From: Hydrogenothermaceae bacterium
GTDB taxonomy: Bacteria; Aquificota; Aquificia; Aquificales; Hydrogenothermaceae
Reading direction: 5' to 3'
Length of the DNA: 5,240 nt
NCBI GenBank assembly: GCA_015490675.1
Contig: WFXI01000244.1
Coordinates: 1 to 5,240, forward strand
Position 1 is the first letter of the stretch, and each line of letters starts with the position of its first letter. The translations under genes were made by a program, and so were the position numbers. Under the pieces are notes generated by a model. The model was not told the DNA's origin and did no database searches. It was given only the letters and a program-made list of their open reading frames with translations. Below, piece after piece: positions 1 to 5,240 of the stretch.

Positions 1-916
1 CCTTTTTATCAAAAATTCTTATATTTCCATAAAAAATAGTTCCTCTTGGGATTGCCTCTGAGGTAAATAAAGCTCCTTCTTTTGCTGCTCCTGTGATTGG
101 GTCAATTGATACAGAGGTTCTAACTTCAAGGTTTGAGTTTACTATATGAGAAAATAGCTCTTCTGGAACGATAATTACATCTTCAGGTTTTAATTCAAAA
201 TTATCAACTTTTATATCATTACAAAAATTATGACTTCCTTCCACTTCTAAATATAACCATCCTAAATTAATATAACCTTCATCTCCTTTTTTCGTAAGAA
301 TCTTATTTTTACTGGGTGCATTTACATCATCTATTCCGATTTCTTTTAGTTTTGGAGCTGTAGTTATCCATGTGGTTCCTCTCATTGTAAAAACTGGGAA
401 AAATATAATATTTAAATCACTAAAAAATATTTGCCCTTGCCAGCTTATATCTTTCTTTGAAAATCCAAACCCTTTACAAACTATACAATGTCCGCAGTGC
501 CCTGTTTTATTTTTTTCTTCATCAACACCGTTTTTTTCAAAATCAATATATGGCGTATCATCTTGTCCTGCACATTTAATTCCTATATATCTGTTTCCTT
601 CAAAAGTTTTAATCCAATCTGGCGAGTCGCTTGTGAAAATTTCATTTAAATTTTTATCCTTACGACTTGTTTTTTTTATTCTGTATTCATCATTTGAAAA
701 ATATTTATGTATTTCCAAAACAGTATAATATCTCCATGTTCCAGCCAAGCTACTTCCAGGAATTTTGGGAATGTTTGTTATTGGGTCTCTAACAATTGTA
801 TTGTCAACTCGTCCTATTGTATACCCCCCGGTTCCTATGTAAATTGGGTCAGTGGCTAAGGCAAATATTTCTAATTCTTTTTGAATATCTTTATTTTCTT
901 GTGTGTTTTCACTCAT
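1..916 (-). CDS. cmr4: Cmr4-family RAMP backbone subunit of a type III-C CRISPR effector (3' end beyond the window)
   Basis: This frame is open for 305 codons from ATG at 916-914 to the left edge, so the C-terminus is missing. In Cmr complexes several Cmr4 copies form the backbone along the crRNA and each cuts the target RNA at 6-nt intervals. Cmr4-like elements seen in order are: GRVDNTIVRDP (residues 35-45) then IPGSSLAGTWR (52-62), the family's N-terminal block; a Cys cluster (C115, C141, C144, C147) leading into a GFGFS stretch where Cmr4 proteins usually have a glycine turn; FFPVFTMRGTTW (172-183); and VPEELFSHIVN (250-260) followed by EVRTSVSIDPITG (264-276) and EGALFTSEAIP (280-290). 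Asp38 sits at the position of the catalytic Asp of known Cmr4 proteins, so RNA cleavage is predicted. The start is set by a near-perfect Shine-Dalgarno six bases upstream and by the csx11 stop one base upstream, which suggests translational coupling. A Csm3-like assignment fits less well because of the VP-x-E-L-F-x-HIVN block. Confidence 0.88.
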   Translation of the reverse strand, partial: MSENTQENKDIQKELEIFALATDPIYIGTGGYTIGRVDNTIVRDPITNIPKIPGSSLAGTWRYYTVLEIHKYFSNDEYRIKKTSRKDKNLNEIFTSDSPDWIKTFEGNRYIGIKCAGQDDTPYIDFEKNGVDEEKNKTGHCGHCIVCKGFGFSKKDISWQGQIFFSDLNIIFFPVFTMRGTTWITTAPKLKEIGIDDVNAPSKNKILTKKGDEGYINLGWLYLEVEGSHNFCNDIKVDNFELKPEDVIIVPEELFSHIVNSNLEVRTSVSIDPITGAAKEGALFTSEAIPRGTIFYGNIRIFDKK

Positions 917-917
917 C

Positions 918-3900
918 TTAAACCTCCTTAAGTGCTGTATGCCAGAATTCAAACATATCTATGAAAAGTTTTAGTTTTTCTTCATTTAGTTTTTTAGACA
1001 ATTCCTCTTGAAAGTTTGAGGCATTTTCATCTAAGTCAAAAATTTGGCTAATGTATCTTTTTGCATCTTTATTTTTCTTAAGTTCTAAAACATTAATAAT
1101 TGCAGAAGCTAAAAGTGAATTATATCTTTCATCGTAATTTTGTAGTTTGTCATAAAACAGGCTTACTAATTTATGCATTTTAGCTGTGTTAGTTTTTTCT
1201 TTAAATAATTCATAGAAAACTTTAAACTTATTCCAGTAAACCTCTAATTCATAAGGACGATTAGATTTTAATTTCAAAACTCTTTTATAGTGTTTATTTT
1301 CTTCATAATAAATATCATTTCTTCTTGTATTTGCGTCCATAAATTCAAAATCAAAAGTGTTTGGAATAATTTTTACTTTGGAGTTTACAGGAAACTTATC
1401 AAAAGTACTTATCCAATATTTCCAATTATCACTTGATTTTATATAAAAGTTGTAATCTTTTTCATTTTTGTTATCAAAATATAGTGCATAATAATCTTTT
1501 GTATTATTTCTTTCTTCTTCAGTTGTAGAATAGCTTAATTTTTCTCTTTGAAGCTGGCAGAACTTACCTGTATCTTCATTTATCCATAATTTTTCCGTAT
1601 ATTTTACATCTCTTCTAATTTTTCTTAATGCTTTTAGGTTTACGTATAGAGGTCTTTTATAATTAGCTACTACTATTCCGATATGAATAGGTAATTTTCC
1701 ATAAACATATTTAAATTCATTGTTGTATTGTTCTATCACCTTATCAACAAATCTTGGTAAATATTCTGCTGGTATGATTACTTGGTAGTTGATAGGTGAA
1801 ATGTCAGTTATGAGAGAATATGGTTCATAGGAGTGTATGTCTGATAATGAATCAGAATTTAATGTTATTAAAACATCCCCTTCACCTTTGTTTTTACTTT
1901 CAGAATATTTCCTTAAATTTAGGTCAAAGTTTTGTCTTTGAAGAAATTGCTTTATATCATTTAGATCTATTTCTTTCTTATTTAATTTTTCCTTTAGCTC
2001 ATCTCCTCCAAATTTTTCTATAAAATCTGCTATAGAAGAAATTAGATAAATTTTAGCTTTTTTAGATTGTCTTAATTTCTCTTCTTTTTCGGCTTTAGAT
2101 AAATTACTTAAGTCTTCATCCATTATTTTTTCCATCCAAAACAGTAAATTACTGCCTTCTAGTTCTTGAGATTTTTCACCTTTTAATTTGCTGCATTCAA
2201 CTTCCCAAACTAATCTTTTCCTTCTCCATACTGGAATTTCTAGATCTGTATCTAACTTTTTATGAATTTTTTCAAAAAATTCCTGTGTTGTTTCCCAAAT
2301 TCTTCTAAGTCTTGCAGGTGATGGGTTTTTTCTTAGTAAAAATTGTAGTAATAGAGTTGCTAAAATGTCTAAAGCTGGGTCGTTTTCGTCTGTAAATTTT
2401 TCCCATTTTATTTTTTCTTCTTGCCAATCTATTTTACTATTAAGAGGTGTCTGCTTGATCCAAATTTCCCATTTTGTTCCTACAATAGATGAGAAGAAAA
2501 CTTGTTGAATAAAATCATCAAATGTTTCATCATTAATTTTACAACCGTTATAGGCATCGGGAGATAGTTCTTGGAAAGGATTATAAATTTTATCTAGATT
2601 AGGTATGTTAATTTCCTCTACAATTTTATTTAGTTCTTCGATCATCTCGTCTATAGTTTTGTTGGTATATCCTGAAAAACTATATTTAGTATTAATTTTA
2701 TTTTCCCACCAATTATCCTCTTTGATTTCTTGAATAAGTTTTAAAAAAGCCCCTGTTTTTCTTTTTTGTGTTTCTAATTGAGATTTCTTTTCTCCCAATT
2801 CTTTTTTTTGGTCTCTAGGTAAAGGACTGTCTCTCAAAAGCCGTATTATCTCATTTATTTTATTATCAATATTACTAGTATCTATATTCAAAGTATAAGA
2901 TTTTGATAAAAACATTAAAATAAATTTTTTTGTTTTTAATAAAGATTTTTTATAATCCATATTCCTTTCTAACAAACTATTCAACAAATCCCCACTTAAC
3001 CAATCCTCAAGCTCAAATTTTAGGGAAATGTAAGCAACACGATTATTTTTATCTTTGATTTCGTCTATCCAAATGGTTTCTCCGCTTATATTACCTATCC
3101 AAGAAGCAACTTGATTATGATGTATTCTACTATCGCAAATTTCACAGATTGTCGGTGAATTGTTTTTGCATTTATCACTTTTGAAAATTAATCTTACTTG
3201 ACAAATGGGACAAACACCTATAGCAAAGTTATATTCAAGTTCCTCTTCTTTTTCACATTTCTTAGGAACTTTTTCTTTATCTTTTTTTAATATAAATTCG
3301 GTATTTTCATCAATAGGATAGTTCCTAAGTTCTTCAATTTCCGATACTTTTTTCTTTAGAAAATATTTTTCTAATTCTTGTTTTTGAACTTTGATTAAAT
3401 CAGTTTTCCTTTTCAAGAAGTTCTCTTTAGCCTTTTCTAAAAGGGTAGATAAATTCATTAATCCTCTTGAAGCCTTGGTTAAAGATATATATGGATAAAC
3501 TTCTCCTTTTAAGCATTTGTCAAAAATTTTAAAAATCTTATTTTCTAACTCATTTAAATTTGATTTTAATTTTGCCACTCCAGAATTAGTATCTTCTCCT
3601 AAATTTTCCCCGACTATAAAATAAATTCCTGTTTCATCTCTATAAATTTCATTTCCTATAGGATATTTAACTTCTAAAAGTTTTTTAATTTCTTCATCTA
3701 TTTCTTTTGAAATCTCTCTATACCATTTAATAGAAGCAAGTTTGAATCCTTTTTCTGCTAAGCCCATTTTATCGTATTGAATTCCTAAAATACGCCATTT
3801 TATAGAAGATGGATTTTTTTCATAAGTGTCTGATTTAGAATTATCCATAACAAGCTGTGCTAAGACTGCCTTAAACATTGAAGCAGTCATATAAGCTTGG

Positions 3901-4622
3901 TCAAAAAGAGTTATATCGTTAATTGGAAAACGGCTATCGCTTAAAATATGAGAATACCAATCTTTGATTTCCTTTAGAACAAAATTTCTAATTTCTTGCC
4001 AGTTTGGATTTTGAAGGTAAGCTTTTTCTTGTAAAAATCTTTCAAGATTAGAAAAAAAACATCTTCTCCTTTGGTCGAAATTTTCTTCTTTTATTTTTTC
4101 TTTAAAACCCCCAAAAGCATTAGAAAGCCAAAGAGGTGGTTCTAATTGTTTATTTGGAGAACCTTTATCTATTCCAGAATTTATATTCTCGCAACCTTTA
4201 AAAAATATTTTATCTATAAATTTTTTACCATCTTCGTTATCTGCTAAAGCATCTCCTTTAAAAAAACTAACCCAAGTTATTTCATTTTTATTATTGTCTA
4301 TATCAAAAGGAAATCTTACTTTTTTGTTAAAAATAAAATCTTTCAAATTATATTTTTCTAATTCATGCTCAAAAGGGGATTTCCCTAAGTCTCCATCTTC
4401 TTCATAATATTTTCTATATTTTGTAAACGGCTTAAATCCAAATATATTTTTAAAACTTTCATCATCTACATTGAAATACTGGTACACTCTTTGATTATTT
4501 TCTTTTTTTTCTTTCCAAAACCCTATATGAGTCTTTCCAAGATTAAAAAGTAAAGCTCCTATTTCTGCTTTTAAGATCTCATCTCTGTATTGTTTTAATT
4601 TATTTAAATCTAACTCTGACAT
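918..4622 (-). CDS. csx11: Csx11, Cas10-like large subunit of subtype III-C, with HD and cyclase motifs both degenerate
   Basis: This is the large subunit that caps the crRNA 5'-tag end of a type III effector. Residues are numbered from the preferred start at 4622 (1234 aa). Residues 17-32 resemble the Cas10 HD-domain motif (ALLFNLGKTH), but Phe26-Asn27 replace His-Asp. A zinc ribbon follows (C471-x2-C474 and C493-x2-C496), then a first palm block (GETIWIDEIKDKNNR, 514-528; FELEDWL, 536-542), a long helical region containing RRIWETTQEF (773-782), and a second palm block (ISPINYQVIIPAE, 941-953; LPIHIGIVVANYKRPLY, 977-993) in which GGDD is absent. Next come TFDFEFMDANTRR (1089-1101) and a helical C-terminus. 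The palm-1, RIWETT and TFDFEF blocks are, as I recall them, Csx11 signatures. Length fits the family (over 900 aa). It overlaps cmr6 and is followed after one base by cmr4. An in-frame ATG at 4631 would add three residues, but GAGGG abuts it with no spacer, whereas the same site lies nine bases from the ATG at 4622. Confidence 0.92.
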   Translation of the reverse strand: MSELDLNKLKQYRDEILKAEIGALLFNLGKTHIGFWKEKKENNQRVYQYFNVDDESFKNIFGFKPFTKYRKYYEEDGDLGKSPFEHELEKYNLKDFIFNKKVRFPFDIDNNKNEITWVSFFKGDALADNEDGKKFIDKIFFKGCENINSGIDKGSPNKQLEPPLWLSNAFGGFKEKIKEENFDQRRRCFFSNLERFLQEKAYLQNPNWQEIRNFVLKEIKDWYSHILSDSRFPINDITLFDQAYMTASMFKAVLAQLVMDNSKSDTYEKNPSSIKWRILGIQYDKMGLAEKGFKLASIKWYREISKEIDEEIKKLLEVKYPIGNEIYRDETGIYFIVGENLGEDTNSGVAKLKSNLNELENKIFKIFDKCLKGEVYPYISLTKASRGLMNLSTLLEKAKENFLKRKTDLIKVQKQELEKYFLKKKVSEIEELRNYPIDENTEFILKKDKEKVPKKCEKEEELEYNFAIGVCPICQVRLIFKSDKCKNNSPTICEICDSRIHHNQVASWIGNISGETIWIDEIKDKNNRVAYISLKFELEDWLSGDLLNSLLERNMDYKKSLLKTKKFILMFLSKSYTLNIDTSNIDNKINEIIRLLRDSPLPRDQKKELGEKKSQLETQKRKTGAFLKLIQEIKEDNWWENKINTKYSFSGYTNKTIDEMIEELNKIVEEINIPNLDKIYNPFQELSPDAYNGCKINDETFDDFIQQVFFSSIVGTKWEIWIKQTPLNSKIDWQEEKIKWEKFTDENDPALDILATLLLQFLLRKNPSPARLRRIWETTQEFFEKIHKKLDTDLEIPVWRRKRLVWEVECSKLKGEKSQELEGSNLLFWMEKIMDEDLSNLSKAEKEEKLRQSKKAKIYLISSIADFIEKFGGDELKEKLNKKEIDLNDIKQFLQRQNFDLNLRKYSESKNKGEGDVLITLNSDSLSDIHSYEPYSLITDISPINYQVIIPAEYLPRFVDKVIEQYNNEFKYVYGKLPIHIGIVVANYKRPLYVNLKALRKIRRDVKYTEKLWINEDTGKFCQLQREKLSYSTTEEERNNTKDYYALYFDNKNEKDYNFYIKSSDNWKYWISTFDKFPVNSKVKIIPNTFDFEFMDANTRRNDIYYEENKHYKRVLKLKSNRPYELEVYWNKFKVFYELFKEKTNTAKMHKLVSLFYDKLQNYDERYNSLLASAIINVLELKKNKDAKRYISQIFDLDENASNFQEELSKKLNEEKLKLFIDMFEFWHTALKEV
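921..930 (-). promoter_or_regulatory. Strong Shine-Dalgarno site of cmr4, embedded in the end of csx11
   Basis: Read on the minus strand this is TAAGGAGGTT, complementary over nine bases to the usual 16S rRNA 3' end, with six bases between GGAGG and the cmr4 ATG. The same bases spell the last csx11 codons (Lys-Glu-Val) and run up to its TAA stop, so ribosomes finishing csx11 end on the cmr4 initiation site. It is the strongest ribosome-binding site in the window, which fits Cmr4 being needed in several copies per complex (inference). Confidence 0.85.
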
Positions 4623-5240
4623 TTTTCCCATCCCTCTGAGATTTCTAAATCTGAGTTAAAGCAAATTTTTTTATCTGATATTTCAAACCTTCCCCAACCA
4701 AGTTTGGTTTTAGCTCCTATTCCTTTTTCAGATAGGATTTTTAAAGCTTCAGTTAAATTCTTTAAATCTTCTTTAGCTTCATTTTTAACATCTTCATCAT
4801 TTTTTAAAACTGCATCAAATGGAATGTAGATTAGTTGGAAAATCCCTTCTGTCTCTTTTGGAACAACCTCATAATGAATTGGAATAGTTCCTGCCCTTTT
4901 TCGTCTATCGTGTGGATTAATTATTTCAAGAGATAATTTATCAAAATATGTGGGGTAAAATATTGCTCTTCCTTTGTGGGTTTGGAATTCTGTGGGTAGG
5001 TTTTTTTGACTTTCATCTAAATTTTTAGACAATTTATTTTTGATAAAATCAAATAATTGTTTTTTGTTTTTTATATTTTCTATTTCTTCTAAATCTTCTT
5101 TTTTTACTTCTAATCCTAATTCAAAAAGCAAAAATTCTGGCAATTTTTCTTTTGCTTTTTTAAAACTTCCCGTTTCTTTTAATAATGCTTGCTCTATAGC
5201 TTTTATACTTTCTGAACCAGCTCCAAAGATTCTTAAGAAG
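4610..5240 (-). CDS. cmr6: Cmr6-family RAMP protein of a III-C effector (5' end beyond the window)
   Basis: The frame is open from the right edge (first full codon at 5239) to the TAG at 4612-4610, giving the last 209 residues; the true start lies upstream. A TTG at 5143 is in frame, but the reading frame continues well beyond it and begins FLRIFGAG at the edge, which resembles the FG-containing block near the front of RAMP proteins, so TTG is probably an internal Leu. Cmr6 caps the backbone of Cmr complexes at the crRNA 3' end. Supporting features are HKGRAIFYPTYFDKL (residues 88-102) with INPHDRRKR (107-115), matching the Cmr6 pattern of a G-R-x-x-F-x-P/D strand followed by an I/V-x-PH motif, and a C-terminal glycine-rich RAMP loop GIGAKTKLGWGRFEI (173-187). 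A charged helical insert lies at about 37-82. The 3' end overlaps csx11 by 13 bases (22 with the longer csx11 start), which indicates one transcript. Another III-C RAMP of the Cmr6/Cmr1 type is possible, but the spacing of motifs favours Cmr6. Confidence 0.78.
   Translation of the reverse strand, partial: FLRIFGAGSESIKAIEQALLKETGSFKKAKEKLPEFLLFELGLEVKKEDLEEIENIKNKKQLFDFIKNKLSKNLDESQKNLPTEFQTHKGRAIFYPTYFDKLSLEIINPHDRRKRAGTIPIHYEVVPKETEGIFQLIYIPFDAVLKNDEDVKNEAKEDLKNLTEALKILSEKGIGAKTKLGWGRFEISDKKICFNSDLEISEGWEKCQS
4632..4637 (-). promoter_or_regulatory. Ribosome-binding site that decides the csx11 start
   Basis: The minus strand reads AGAGGG here. It directly touches the ATG at 4631-4629, leaving no usable spacing, but lies nine bases before the ATG at 4622-4620, which is in the same frame. 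The second ATG is therefore the more likely csx11 start. The site lies inside the 3' end of cmr6, so it is exposed by, or coupled to, translation of that gene (inference). Confidence 0.6.

Noticed and set aside
670..677. Homopolymer runs (eight T here, others near 4503-4510 and 4994-5001) as possible frameshift or slippage sites
   Set aside because: All three reading frames run through them without interruption, and such runs are common at this base composition.
372..728. Plus-strand open frame of 118 codons
   Set aside because: It lies wholly antisense to cmr4, whose reading frame is continuous and matches a known family. Its translation is low-complexity (Phe/Ser/Leu-rich), as expected from the complement of an A-rich gene, and no homologous family is recognisable.
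918..1340. Possible internal start in csx11 giving a separate small (Cas11-like) subunit from the helical C-terminus
   Set aside because: In-frame ATG codons at 1340 and 1178 were examined; neither has a purine-rich ribosome-binding site upstream, so there is no sequence support. Cmr5-like small subunits are normally encoded by a separate gene, which may lie outside the window.
1820..2023. Plus-strand open frame of 67 codons
   Set aside because: Antisense to the second half of csx11, with a Leu/Phe-rich translation typical of the reverse strand of Lys/Glu-rich coding sequence and no support from context.
5141..5143. TTG as the start of the Cmr6-family gene
   Set aside because: The same frame stays open upstream to the window edge and encodes a plausible RAMP segment (FLRIFG), so the gene is truncated by the window rather than starting at this TTG.
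1..5240. CRISPR array, transposon ends or other repeats
   Set aside because: No regularly spaced direct repeats, no terminal inverted repeats and no transposase-like frame were seen by eye; the window is filled by coding sequence.

Overview
The window is A+T-rich and coding density is close to 100%. Every supported gene lies on the minus strand, so the operon reads from base 5240 down to base 1. The proteins are rich in Lys, Glu, Ile and Asn, and one gene has a near-perfect AAGGAGGT ribosome-binding site. This fits a low-GC bacterium. Csx11-type systems are known from low-GC thermophiles such as Sulfurihydrogenibium and from some methanogens, but the sequence alone does not settle the host.

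The window is the middle of a type III CRISPR-Cas effector operon of the Csx11 kind, subtype III-C in the usual classification. In transcription order it holds: (1) the C-terminal 209 residues of a Cmr6-family RAMP protein, entering at the right edge (4610-5240); (2) a complete, very large Csx11, the divergent Cas10-like large subunit (918-4622, or 4631 with the alternative start); (3) the N-terminal 305 residues of a Cmr4-family backbone RAMP protein, leaving at the left edge (1-916). cmr6 and csx11 overlap. csx11 and cmr4 are separated by one base, and the cmr4 ribosome-binding site is written in the last codons of csx11. No promoter, terminator, CRISPR array, tRNA/rRNA or mobile element is visible. 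No gene-free stretch is longer than one base.

These products should assemble, with partners outside the window (Cmr1/Cmr3/Cmr5-like subunits and a crRNA), into a Cmr-like ribonucleoprotein that recognises and cuts target RNA. The most interesting point is the state of the large subunit. The N-terminal HD nuclease dyad is replaced by Phe-Asn in an otherwise recognisable LL-(FN)-LGK context, and there is no HD dipeptide anywhere in the protein. The second palm domain also lacks the GGDD cyclase motif. Cmr4, in contrast, keeps the Asp expected to cut target RNA. The predicted complex would therefore slice RNA but have neither Cas10 DNase nor cyclic-oligoadenylate signalling. Loss of the palm motif is expected for III-C; combined loss of HD is the part worth checking.
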